From G963422705 sp963422705 (GTDB lineage: Bacteria > Poribacteria > WGA-4E > WGA-3G), in the NCBI GenBank assembly GCA_963422705.1, contig OY730443.1:3224001-3288000 (forward strand): a stretch of 64,000 nt of DNA, given 5' to 3'. The notes beneath the pieces were generated by a model. It was not told where the DNA came from. It worked only from the letters and a program-made list of their open reading frames with translations, and ran no database searches. Both the position numbers and the translations under genes were made by a program. Numbering within the stretch: the stretch's first letter is position 1; each line of letters opens with the position of its first letter. Shown piece after piece: positions 10,159 through 18,198 of the stretch.

Positions 10159-10560
10159 GTGCCCGAACGTTTTATTGTAGCGCCTGGAAACCGGATTCGG
10201 CTGGAATCTCTTGAACCGGATTACACAGCCCATTATAAAAAAAAAGGGCAGGCCAAAGCGCCGTTGAAAAAACTGAAGAAGGAGTTACAGAAACTTCAAG
10301 AGTTGCTCTACGCAGAAAATCAGCGCGCCTTGCTGATTATCTTGCAAGGAATGGATACTTGCGGAAAGGATGGCACTATCCGTGGCGTGATGTCCGGCAT
10401 TAACGTGCAAGGGTGTCATGTCGTTAATTTCAAAGTCCCTACGACATATGAGGCATCACACGATTTTCTTTGGCGGGCGCATCGTGCTGTACCGAAAAAA
10501 GGCACCATCGGGATTTTCAATCGTTCGCATTATGAAGATGTACTTGTCGTCCGCGTTCAC
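10159..10560 (+). pseudogene. ppk2: Polyphosphate kinase 2, truncated by a TnpB element
   Basis: The first ~134 residues of a PPK2-family kinase, which moves phosphate between polyphosphate and nucleotides. A GGAGG Shine-Dalgarno precedes the GTG start. Walker A GMDTCGKDG is at residues 64-72, and the Walker B region GIFNRSHYEDVLVVRVH is complete. Homology ends exactly at 10560, where the TnpB element begins right after TTCAC. The frame then runs into the element and stops at 10638. The missing lid and C-terminal half (about 130 residues in typical PPK2) are not found downstream of the element, so this was not a simple insertion that split the gene. The product is expected to be inactive. Confidence 0.85.
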
Positions 10561-10634
10561 GGGCATTCAGGCGTGAAGCCCACTGCTTTAGCTGTGGGAG
10601 GAAAGCCTGCTAACCCCTTGTGTCAAGAAAAAAC

Positions 10635-10663
10635 TTGACGATTACGAAAGAATGTCGTATAAG
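10635..10663 (+). promoter_or_regulatory. tnpB copy 1 promoter
   Basis: TTGACG, 17 bp, TATAAG. This is one base off consensus in each box compared with the perfect TTGACA/TATAAT at the same place in copies 2 and 3. The predicted start site lies at the beginning of the structured leader. Confidence 0.55.
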
Positions 10664-10668
10664 TATAA

Positions 10669-10779
10669 TATCAGGTTGGTAAGCATACTACGCGTAGTCT
10701 CTTGGCTACGTGCTTGCCTCCGATGTTGTAAGCGTAGGGCGAAATCGCCGTTTCGCGGATAAACGCCTGATACCTGATA
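10669..10779 (+). ncRNA. Structured pseudoknotted leader of tnpB, copy 1
   Basis: An outer stem TATCAGGT (10669-10676) pairs with ACCTGATA (10772-10779). P1 is GGTAAGCA (10678-10685) with TGCTTGCC (10711-10718). The inner hairpin is CGTAG (10693-10697) with CTACG (10706-10710). A crossing pairing joins CTACG (10688-10692) to CGTAG (10733-10737), extendable by one pair. An extra hairpin GCGAAA...TTTCGC follows that copies 2 and 3 lack. The same helices form in copies 2 and 3 from different sequence. No Shine-Dalgarno is visible before the ATG at 10784. The class is not one I recognise. Confidence 0.6.
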
Positions 10780-10783
10780 TACC

Positions 10784-12076
10784 ATGAAGTTAACATTTAG
10801 ATACCCTGTGTATCCGACGCAAACACAGGAAACGACATTATTAAAGTGGTTAGAACACCTTTGTGAACTTCAGAATTCCGCACGCCATCATCGCAAGGTT
10901 GCGTGGGAGACTGAAGGTAAACGCGTTTCTTGCTACGAACAGCAACAAAAACTAACGATTGCCCGTAAAAAATATGCCGACTTCCGTGAAGTGCCACAAG
11001 ATATGCAAGTGTGTGCCTTGGAACGCACGGATAAAGCTTATGACGGTTTCTATAGACGCTGCGAAGAAGGGGACACGAAAAAAGGCTATCCAAGACATCG
11101 GAAACGGATTCGGTCCCTGTCGTGGAAACTGCGTAAACAAACTAAAGTTGTTCGTCGAAAGACTGACACCGCGGATAAAAAAACGATACGCGTTCGCGAG
11201 AACCCAATCCGCGAAACCGTATGGAAACACGACAGGGTGAAAGTGCCAAAGTTGGGCGAAGTTAAGATATACATGCACCGCCCCCTTCAAGGTGATGCGA
11301 AAGAAGTCACACTCGTTAAAAAAGCCTCAGGGTGGTATGCTCATATCTCCTGTGAACTCCCGGATACGCCGAAAGTTGAACCGACGGCAGCGATTGCTGT
11401 TGATGTAGGGACAACGCACTATCTAACGACTTCCGATGGTGAAAAAGAGGAGAATCCGCGGTGGTATCGTCAAGCAGAAGGACTTACACGGAAACACTCT
11501 TCATACCTTTCGCGTCAGAAAAAAGGTAGCATGAGTAGAAAGAAACAACAGCAGAAACTCGCTTTACATCATGAGCGAATAGTCAACAGACGCAAAGACT
11601 TTATTGGTAAACTCGTTTATAAACTCTACCACCATAAGAAAAATAATGTGTTGGTGGGAGAGAATCTAAATACCTCCAACATGGTAAAGAACAAACACCT
11701 CAGCAAGAGCATTTCCGATGCGTCTTGGAGCACCTTCTTTGCGTGGTGTGGGAACATAGCCGAAAGAGACGGTTTCCATTTCCACCAAGTAGCCCCGAAG
11801 AATACCTCGCAAACTTGCTCAAGTTGCGGTGAGAAATCGCCGAAGCGCCTATCGCTGGGGGTGCGAACTTTTCGGTGTCAGTTTTGTGGCACGTTTTTAG
11901 CCCGGGACCACAACGCTGCGATAAACATACTTCTTAAGGCAGCTGCTGCCCTTCGTGGAGAGCGGTGGGTTACCACCCTCACTGAAACGAGAAACAAGAA
12001 CGAAGCACGAGACGAAGGCTTGCAGAACGCAAAACAACTTTTGTTGTTTGATGCAATGACAAGCCCAAGTCTTTAG
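10784..12076 (+). CDS. tnpB: TnpB RNA-guided nuclease (IS605 OrfB family), intact
   Basis: 430 residues and the only uninterrupted copy in the window. TnpB proteins are RNA-guided DNA nucleases, relatives of Cas12, that help their element persist. The RuvC triad appears complete: Asp207 in AIAVDVGTT, Glu293 in VLVGENLN and Asp375 in ARDHNAAINIL. A zinc finger lies between the last two (CSSC 345-348, CQFC 365-368). The N-terminal MKLTFRYPVYPTQTQ and a basic helical region (90-130) are typical. The TAG stop lies inside the right-end hairpin loop. Copies 2 and 3 are nearly identical but carry TGA stops. This copy could act in trans on sites related to the others. Confidence 0.92.
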   Translation: MKLTFRYPVYPTQTQETTLLKWLEHLCELQNSARHHRKVAWETEGKRVSCYEQQQKLTIARKKYADFREVPQDMQVCALERTDKAYDGFYRRCEEGDTKKGYPRHRKRIRSLSWKLRKQTKVVRRKTDTADKKTIRVRENPIRETVWKHDRVKVPKLGEVKIYMHRPLQGDAKEVTLVKKASGWYAHISCELPDTPKVEPTAAIAVDVGTTHYLTTSDGEKEENPRWYRQAEGLTRKHSSYLSRQKKGSMSRKKQQQKLALHHERIVNRRKDFIGKLVYKLYHHKKNNVLVGENLNTSNMVKNKHLSKSISDASWSTFFAWCGNIAERDGFHFHQVAPKNTSQTCSSCGEKSPKRLSLGVRTFRCQFCGTFLARDHNAAINILLKAAAALRGERWVTTLTETRNKNEARDEGLQNAKQLLLFDAMTSPSL

Positions 12077-12267
12077 GCTTGGGTAGTTGACCATCTGCTA
12101 CCGCACTCCGGCACGATAAATGTCAGTTCTTCGCCCCGCTTTGCGATTCGGTATATGTGTCTCTGTCTTGACTGTCGGATATGGCATAAGAAAGGGGAAT
12201 GGAACATCTGGATGCCATAGAAAACGCAAAATTCACTGCGAACGTGAGTACACACAAAGGAGTTCGG

Positions 12268-13029
12268 ATGAAGAAGTTTTTCATGAAATCGGTGATAGAA
12301 GCGAATTACCGCTCGAGTTTTCACTTCGCAGCTGTAATCATTTTGAGTATAGCTTTTGTTAGCAACTCAACGGCGCAAGAAGTGTTCGTACAGACAGGAT
12401 TTGAAGAATTCACGGTAGGGAAGCCGCCACAAGGGTGGGAGACGCTAAGGGGGCAGTTTGAAGTCACAGGTGATACCGTCAAAACCGACAAAAAATCACT
12501 CGCTATCCTTGGTGGTGCCGATGGAGATGGACTCGGTGTACCGATAGAAACCAAAAATCCAGTTGTTTCCGTCGAATTTTAGGGCTATATTGAAGGGGGC
12601 GGGCGCGCTTTCAATATCAAGGTTGTCTCTGCTGACAACATCCAGGAAAACAACGGGGGTACCTACATCAACTGGGACGCAGGTATTGTCCGCTTCTACG
12701 ATGGGGCTGCTTGGCAACCTATCGGCGACTTTGAAACTGATACGTGGAAATACGTCTGGATTGTTGCCAATTTCGACAAAAGTGAATTTGATTTTTACGT
12801 CGGTGATAGTCGGCAAACCGCATTGCGTGCTAAACCGGAAAAGGGACTCGGCTTTCGGAACGCCGCCCTGGGGCCCGTCGCTAAGTGGGTTGTCTTCTAT
12901 GTCTGGAGTATGAACACTCCCGGTTATGTGGATGATTTACTTATCTATGAAGGCGATGAACCGCTGAATCTCGCCGTGAATCTGGAAGGGAAACTCGCCA
13001 CAGTTTGGGGACAACTCAAACGTCAGTAG
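12268..13029 (+). pseudogene. Secreted beta-sandwich-like protein with internal stop
   Basis: The frame starts at ATG 12268 with an AAAGGAG Shine-Dalgarno. It encodes a signal peptide (MKKFF..., hydrophobic AAVIILSIAFVSNSTAQ) and then FEEFTVGKPPQGWETL, a pattern like LamG/concanavalin-type exported proteins. An in-frame TAG at 12580-12582 interrupts it after VSVEF. The same frame continues as GYIEGGG and ends KLATVWGQLKRQ at 13029. Without that stop the protein would be 253 residues. The function is unknown; carbohydrate binding is a guess from the fold pattern. The region between the TnpB right end and this start (12092-12267) holds nothing I can identify. Confidence 0.6.
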
Positions 13030-13181
13030 GCATGTACGGGTATCACGATTGAAAAATCATTTTTACGCCGTGTTCCGCGTAGATGAGTCAGATTGTTACC
13101 ACCGCTTGGCTGAATTGGGATTTTAATTTTATTAGGATAAGGGCTGTTGAGGATGTTTACTCTTGACAAACCGGAGAAATC

Positions 13182-14000
13182 ATGAAAACTAATGAAACAG
13201 TCAGTCTAACACCGGCACAACGGTTACATTTCGACATCTACGGTTTTGTGCTCCTTGAGAACGTTCTGAACAGCGATGAAATATCACGGATGAAAAATGC
13301 GCTCTACCGGATAAAAGCCGATGAAGCGCGCGAATCCAAACGGTTCTACGCGCGCCTAGATGGCGAACATCACATGCTATTCGGGAATCTGGTTGAGTAT
13401 GATACGGCGTTATTGGAATATGCCGTGCACCCGAAACTCGTGCCCCTTGTCGAAGAAGTCGTAGGCGGTGCGGTACGTCTTGAGGAAACCGAGGCGATTA
13501 TCAATCGACGTAACCCGGACACAGATATTAACGAACTTCGCAAGCAACGGTATAACCCCACCGGGTTCCACCGCGGAACGCAACACGGGTGGGGGACGTA
13601 TATTGAACAACATAAGTACCACTGTATCTTTGTGAAGACATTAGCGTATTTGACAGATGTCGGGCCCGATGATGGCGGAACCTGTGTTATACCGGGAAGC
13701 CACCGTTTGACCTGGCCGCAAAACGAGATGATTGAAGCAGCAGTGGCTGATGACAAACTTATCCATCAAGTGGAGGCATCGGCGGGTACCGTGCTTCTTT
13801 TCGCGGAAGCGTTAATTCACAGTACGACAGCGATTCGAAGTGATAAGGAACGTGTAATTCTTATCGCAGGTTATACACCGCCGATGGTTCGAGAATGGCC
13901 CGGTAACGAGGTTAGCCCGGAGTTTATTGAGACGTTGCCTGAGGAGATTCGCCCTCTCATTTCTGGGAGTGATAGTTGGCACTGGAAGCGGCGGTATTGA
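13182..14000 (+). CDS. Phytanoyl-CoA dioxygenase (PhyH) family protein
   Basis: 272 residues of the Fe(II)/2-oxoglutarate PhyH family, which hydroxylates small molecules or lipids. Family landmarks are DIYGFVLLENVL at the N-terminus, the strand pair TLAYLTDVGPDDGGTCVIPGSH (145-170), and AGTVLLFAEALIHST with the distal His and a following Arg (RSDKERVIL). The usual HxD metal motif is not obvious: its place is taken by FHRGTQHGWG, which has the His but Gly instead of the acid. The enzyme may use another acidic ligand or have lost activity. This is one of three PhyH genes here. It stands alone, upstream of the convergent sulfatase. The substrate cannot be predicted. Confidence 0.85.
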   Translation: MKTNETVSLTPAQRLHFDIYGFVLLENVLNSDEISRMKNALYRIKADEARESKRFYARLDGEHHMLFGNLVEYDTALLEYAVHPKLVPLVEEVVGGAVRLEETEAIINRRNPDTDINELRKQRYNPTGFHRGTQHGWGTYIEQHKYHCIFVKTLAYLTDVGPDDGGTCVIPGSHRLTWPQNEMIEAAVADDKLIHQVEASAGTVLLFAEALIHSTTAIRSDKERVILIAGYTPPMVREWPGNEVSPEFIETLPEEIRPLISGSDSWHWKRRY

Positions 14001-14265
14001 TTCATTCACTTGTTCGGGGCACTAAAACCTGCTGAGTCTCCTACATCAAGGACTTCCACTACTGATTTTTAAGTTTACCCCGGATGGAAGCCGGTTTGCC
14101 CCTTGGAGTGATAGGATGCGCACTCGGGCCTAATTCGGATTCAAGCCTGTCTGTCCGTATAAAGTAAAACTCATTGTGAACTAAAAATAACAAGACATTT
14201 GACAATTCCAAACCGCCCCATCTGTCTCTCATCACCATTTTCTCCTTAAAACAGCGACTCAGTTA

Positions 14266-15777
14266 TCAGGCGCCGGACGTTCGAGGCATCCAGAGGGGCT
14301 CCTTTCCCATTTCGGCAAATAACAACTTCATGACGAGTTCCGCCTTTAGCGCGGCATGCGCAGGAAAATTCCAAAGGTTATTGATTTCCCCCGGGTCTTC
14401 GCGTAAGTCAAACAACTCCCCGTAATCCCGGTTGTAGTAGACGGTGAGTTTATACCGTTCGTCAACGTAGGTTTTGAGGTGAACGGTTGTCGGTTCGTGG
14501 CGATTTTCCACGATAATGTGTTCACGCGCGTGTTCCTGTTGCCCGTACCAGACGGATGTCTGATCTTCACCCGTCATCGGTAGTGGAATGTCAATCCCGG
14601 CGGCACTGAGGAACGACGGTGCTAAATCGACTAAACTCTGCAGTGCATTCGACTGTACACCGGCGGGTACGACGCCCGGATAACGGACAAGGAACGGGAC
14701 GCGAATCACGTCTTCGTAGTGGAACGCGCCTTTTGCGACAAGTCCGTGTTGTCCGTAAAAATGCCCATGGTCCGATGTGAAAACGACAAGCGTATTATCG
14801 GTAAGTCCTAGCTCGTCAAGTTTTGCTAAGATTTTCCCGATGTATTTATCCATCAGGCTCACCATAGCATAATAGATGGCGATGTCTTTGGCGAGTTCAT
14901 CCCTTTCGCGGAGATGGGAGTTGAACCCGTGAACGCCTTTCCCGCTTTCACGCCACGCTGAGAAATCCGGTTTCCGTTGCTGCGTCAATTGGAAGTGCGG
15001 TGGATTGTTGTCATGTTCGCCTTCGGTTACCGCGGGTACTGTAATATCCGCCGGATGATACATCGTATCCCATGGTTCAGGCACCAGATATTTAGGATGC
15101 GGATCGAAGAAACTCGCCCACAAGAAAAAATTCTCGTCGTTGTGTTGATACTGTTCCATTAATGCGTTGGTACGTTCAGCAATCCAAGTATCGTAATGAT
15201 ATTCTTCAGGGATGAGCCATTTCCGGCGTTGATTCCGGTTATTTCCTGTTGGTGGCATAAAATAGTCGCGCCAATTCGTGCAACCTTTCTCTTCCATCCA
15301 GATAGCGTAGTGCTGTCCGACGTGCGCTTCATCGGCGTGGTTGCGTGCGAGCTCAACATGCTGAAACCCGTAAAATGGCCGCTTGAAATTTCGCCAAAAA
15401 TCCAAATCTTGTAGAATCGGATAAGCCTCCAGAGATGGGTACTCCTCTGTGCCGTGCAGCGGTTGAAAATGCGCTTTGCCGACGAGGGCCGTTCGGTATC
15501 CTGCATCTGTGAAATCATCACCGACGGTGGCCGCCGTTTCAGGGAGCTTTGTCCCTAAGGACCAGGCGCCGTGCTGGCTCGGATATTTACCGGTGATAAT
15601 GGATGCACGCGTCGGTGTACAGGTAGGATTTGGACAATACGCGCGGTGAAACAAGGTGCCTTCGCTCGCCAATGCATCTAAGGATGGTGTCTGGATTTCT
15701 GGATTGAGACATCCTAAGGTGCTCCAATGCTGCTGATCACTGGTGATGAGTAAGATATTTGGCCTATTTGTTACCAT
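14266..15777 (-). CDS. Type I sulfatase
   Basis: 503 residues from ATG 15777, chosen over an upstream TTG because AAGGA lies about 10 nt before it. Sulfatases hydrolyse sulfate esters with a formylglycine made from Cys or Ser. The modification motif CTPTR is at 53-57, followed by ASIITGKYPSQHG. Metal-binding residues are suggested by LLITSDQQ (Asp14) and FTSDHGHFYGQHGL in the second half. There is no clear signal peptide, so it may act in the cytoplasm. The maturase that would make formylglycine under anaerobic conditions is the next gene on the same strand (16263-17552). Likely substrates are sulfated sugars or polysaccharides, which is inference from the family. Confidence 0.93.
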   Translation of the reverse strand: MVTNRPNILLITSDQQHWSTLGCLNPEIQTPSLDALASEGTLFHRAYCPNPTCTPTRASIITGKYPSQHGAWSLGTKLPETAATVGDDFTDAGYRTALVGKAHFQPLHGTEEYPSLEAYPILQDLDFWRNFKRPFYGFQHVELARNHADEAHVGQHYAIWMEEKGCTNWRDYFMPPTGNNRNQRRKWLIPEEYHYDTWIAERTNALMEQYQHNDENFFLWASFFDPHPKYLVPEPWDTMYHPADITVPAVTEGEHDNNPPHFQLTQQRKPDFSAWRESGKGVHGFNSHLRERDELAKDIAIYYAMVSLMDKYIGKILAKLDELGLTDNTLVVFTSDHGHFYGQHGLVAKGAFHYEDVIRVPFLVRYPGVVPAGVQSNALQSLVDLAPSFLSAAGIDIPLPMTGEDQTSVWYGQQEHAREHIIVENRHEPTTVHLKTYVDERYKLTVYYNRDYGELFDLREDPGEINNLWNFPAHAALKAELVMKLLFAEMGKEPLWMPRTSGA

Positions 15778-16262
15778 ATTCGCTTCCTTCAAAATCTTTT
15801 CGTAAAACCAATAAAAATTCGGACTTCATGCCGTCCGGATTTTTGTTTTTTCTGGCTCGGAACAGTTACCGACTTTTGATTCTATCCTCGTAGTTTTTCT
15901 CAAAGAGGTAGCCGCGTTCCGTAAAATACGTCATGAATATCCGCCAGATTTCAACTTCCATGCAATCAATTCGGGGATTCCCGACGAAGATACAGGCGGG
16001 CGGCCCCGCTTGTAAGCAATTTGGAACGGGCTAACTTCGGCGTTCTATGTTCCGTATAAGAGAAATGTTTGCTCACTTCCAGCGGCTTTCACGGAATATT
16101 GGAAGATGAATCTAAGGTTATCAGCTTCGTTCATAGAGAGTAGAAGCGGTTTGTAAGTAGGGGCTTACAAAAGGCGCAGATAGGAAGAAAACTAGAGAAC
16201 AATTGGGGGAAGCTGCCAAGCTCGCTCTCATTGCGCTCCAATTGGCAACCGGACTTACCATA
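15778..16262. other. Intergenic region with degenerate coding traces
   Basis: On the minus strand short frames look protein-like but are broken. One runs MNEADNLRFIFQYSV... to a TAG near 16050. Another, ending near 15868, reads EIWRIFMTYFTERGYLFEKN. They may be remains of one decayed gene, family unknown. An inverted repeat TTGTAAG...CTTACAA lies near 16150-16170. I see no intact gene. Confidence 0.25.
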
Positions 16263-17552
16263 TTATTTGTTTTTCAAGCAACACTGCTTATACTTTTTAC
16301 CGCTGCCACATGGACAAGGGGAGTTGCGTCCGCTCTTTTTCGAGGGGTGTCGTGTATGCAGTATCGATTTTGTTTTCTGGCGTTCGCGCAGTGCCGGCAT
16401 GATGCTATTGGCGGGTTGCCCCATCTGGAGAGCAGATGCCATCAACTTCATCGATTCGTCAATGTGCTTGAAAAATTGCTTATAGCCAGCACAGAGGTAG
16501 TTCAGCCCGTCTTCACCTGTCGGTGTTTTGATAAAGCGGTTTTTAGGGCAGCCACCATTACAGGCAAACTTAACCTCGCACGTTCGGCAGTATTCCGGAA
16601 GGGTATCACGTTTATCAGTGCCAAATTTGCGTTGGAACGGGGAATCTACCATCTCCGTGATGGTTGTTTCCGTAATGTTTCCAACGTGATACTCCGGTGT
16701 AACAAAATGGTCACAGGAGTAGATGTCCCCGTTGTGTTCAATGGCGAGCGCGTCCCCGCATGTTTCATTAAAAATGCATAAACTCGGGTTATATCCGAGC
16801 CATGCCTCAAGTGCGACATCAAAAATCTGAACAAAAATCTTGCCGATGTCATTCGTGCTCCACTCGTCGAAAATGGTACAGAGGAATTTGCCGTATTGCC
16901 TGGCGGTGACAGAGCGTGGGGATACATTCTTGCCGCCGAAATGTTCAACGGCTGGTATGAACTGCATAAACGCTACGCCGAGTCCTTTGAAGTAATTGTA
17001 TACCTCCAATGGATAGTGAGCGTTATGGTTGTTGACGACACATAGCACATTATAGTCCACCTTGTGCTTCTGCAAAATGCGGAGTCCGCGAATTACCTGT
17101 TCCGACGATGGGCGGCCGCGCTTGTCATAGCGGTATTTGTCATGAATTTCCGCAGGCCCGTCAATGCTAACGCCGATTAAGAAATTGTTCTGCTTGAAGA
17201 ATTTGCCCCACTCATCGTCGAGCAGTGTGGCATTCGTCTGAAACGTATTCTGGAGCTGCATGCCGGTGCGTCTATACTTCTTCTGATAGCGGACGGCGCT
17301 CCGGAAAAAATCAACGCCCATCAACGTTGGTTCTCCCCCTTGCCACGCGAACGTGACTTCGTTTACCTGTTGCGCCTCAATGTACTGCTTGACGTACCTC
17401 TCCAAGAGCTCCTCGTTCATCCGGAAGGAACGCGTTTCGGGGTAGAGTTTCTCTTTATCGAGATAAAAGCAGTATTCGCAATCAAGGTTGCATATTGGGC
17501 CAATCGGCTTCGTCATCACATGAAAGGCACGGGGTGTTTTGTATTGAACCAT
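16263..17552 (-). CDS. Anaerobic sulfatase-maturating enzyme (radical SAM) with SEC-C tail
   Basis: 429 residues. This family oxidises the active-site Cys or Ser of sulfatases to formylglycine. The radical-SAM motif CNLDCEYC places Cys21, Cys25 and Cys28 around the [4Fe-4S] cluster. AWQGGEPTL follows at about 69-77. A SPASM region with many Cys (CIFNETCGD, CDHF, CRTCEVKFACNGGCP) would bind two auxiliary clusters. The C-terminus adds a SEC-C zinc motif (NSPCPCGSGKKYKQCC), an accessory metal-binding tail also seen on SecA and various other proteins. It sits upstream of the CTPTR-type sulfatase on the same strand, its probable substrate, although about 485 bp of degenerate sequence separates them. 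Confidence 0.93.
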   Translation of the reverse strand: MVQYKTPRAFHVMTKPIGPICNLDCEYCFYLDKEKLYPETRSFRMNEELLERYVKQYIEAQQVNEVTFAWQGGEPTLMGVDFFRSAVRYQKKYRRTGMQLQNTFQTNATLLDDEWGKFFKQNNFLIGVSIDGPAEIHDKYRYDKRGRPSSEQVIRGLRILQKHKVDYNVLCVVNNHNAHYPLEVYNYFKGLGVAFMQFIPAVEHFGGKNVSPRSVTARQYGKFLCTIFDEWSTNDIGKIFVQIFDVALEAWLGYNPSLCIFNETCGDALAIEHNGDIYSCDHFVTPEYHVGNITETTITEMVDSPFQRKFGTDKRDTLPEYCRTCEVKFACNGGCPKNRFIKTPTGEDGLNYLCAGYKQFFKHIDESMKLMASALQMGQPANSIMPALRERQKTKSILHTRHPSKKSGRNSPCPCGSGKKYKQCCLKNK

Positions 17553-17783
17553 CTCATTTTCCTTTCGCCTACGGGTTTGAGTTAAAGTTTAGCACAGTTC
17601 AGGTTTCTCTTCAAGAAAAAAGACGTTCTGAGACTTTAGGCAGCGTCATTCAATTTTCAACGTTTTCTCAGATGTGCGAATGAGGTACCCTCTTGTTCTT
17701 ACATCGTGGACGAAAAAGTTCCATTGCATTCTTAAGTTTCTTGCGAAAGAAACCTTCAATAGATGTTATACTAAATAGATAAG

Positions 17784-17933
17784 GTGAAGTCAACCGGTTT
17801 TACGCGCATTTTACGCAGCAGGAGTCTTCACCCTTACAAGCTTCAATGGGCGCTGGGTGTCGATGTACGAACAATCGGACGGTGGAGGAAGTTTCGGGAG
17901 TGGCAGGGGGCTGAAAAACGAAATAGATTTTAA
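17784..17933 (+). pseudogene. Possible transposase C-terminal remnant
   Basis: A 49-codon frame from GTG 17784 contains LQWALGVDVRTIGRWRKFREW, which resembles the helix-turn-helix tail of some IS transposases. It lies within the 436-bp gap between the maturase gene and TnpB copy 2. The rest of that gap shows only a small hairpin, GTTTCTT...AAGAAAC (17736-17753). The assignment rests on pattern alone. Confidence 0.2.
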
Positions 17934-18073
17934 GTTTGGGCAGCGGTGGACAACTGGAATGTGACGTGTGTTACGGAAATTGTTTCACTTATGTTTCGGT
18001 TTGGAAGCCCAAGTCTTTAGACTTGGGAGGAAAAACCGCCTTAGTGAATTAGACCCAACGGTTGAAAAAAGAT

Positions 18074-18102
18074 TTGACATTGGATCAAAAAAGTAGTATA
18101 AT
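18074..18102 (+). promoter_or_regulatory. tnpB copy 2 promoter, full consensus
   Basis: TTGACA, 17 bp, TATAAT: a perfect sigma70-type promoter. The expected start site, 6-7 nt after the -10 box, falls on the first base of the structured leader at 18108. Confidence 0.75.
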
Positions 18103-18107
18103 GATAG

Positions 18108-18194
18108 TATCAGGTTGGCAAGTCTAACAAGCGTAACCGCAAGGTTACGGACTTGCCTCCCACTTGTTAGGGGATAAATGCCTGATACCTGATA
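18108..18194 (+). ncRNA. Structured pseudoknotted leader of tnpB, copy 2
   Basis: The outer stem is TATCAGGT (18108-18115) with ACCTGATA (18187-18194). P1 is GGCAAGTC (18117-18124) with GACTTGCC (18150-18157). The inner hairpin is CGTAACC-gcaa-GGTTACG (18132-18149). The crossing helix is TAACAAG (18125-18131) with CTTGTTA (18163-18169), and it forms an H-type pseudoknot with P1. All helices are perfectly paired. The tnpB ATG follows 4 nt after the closing stem, with no visible Shine-Dalgarno, so the fold could control translation. Confidence 0.65.
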
Positions 18195-18198
18195 TACC

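Larger units (their letters stand above)
10561..12091 (+). mobile_element. IS200/IS605-family TnpB-only element, copy 1
   Basis: Bounded on the left by TTCAC (10556-10560), which is also found at the left edge of copies 2 and 3, and on the right by the shared end TAGTTGAC. Both ends can form hairpins. On the left, CCCAC...GTGGG encloses the loop core CTTTAG (10579-10598). On the right, CCCAAG...CTTGGG encloses TCTTTAGG (12064-12083). There is no tnpA (Y1 transposase), so movement would need one in trans. The order is left end, promoter, structured leader, tnpB, right end. The right end overlaps the tnpB 3' end, where guide (omega) RNAs of TnpB systems are usually encoded. Confidence 0.85.

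Noticed and set aside
12073..12324. 83-residue minus-strand frame after TnpB copy 1
   Set aside because: It overlaps the TnpB right end and the following gene; only a short piece looks protein-like and no family is recognised.
16203..16781. 192-residue plus-strand frame over the maturase gene
   Set aside because: It is opposite a clear radical-SAM enzyme and shows no family features.
18108..18194. tnpB leader as an HDV-like self-cleaving ribozyme
   Set aside because: The helix order (P1, crossing helix, hairpin, P1') is similar, but the inner hairpin has a closed tetraloop, there is no P4, and no catalytic C segment is seen.
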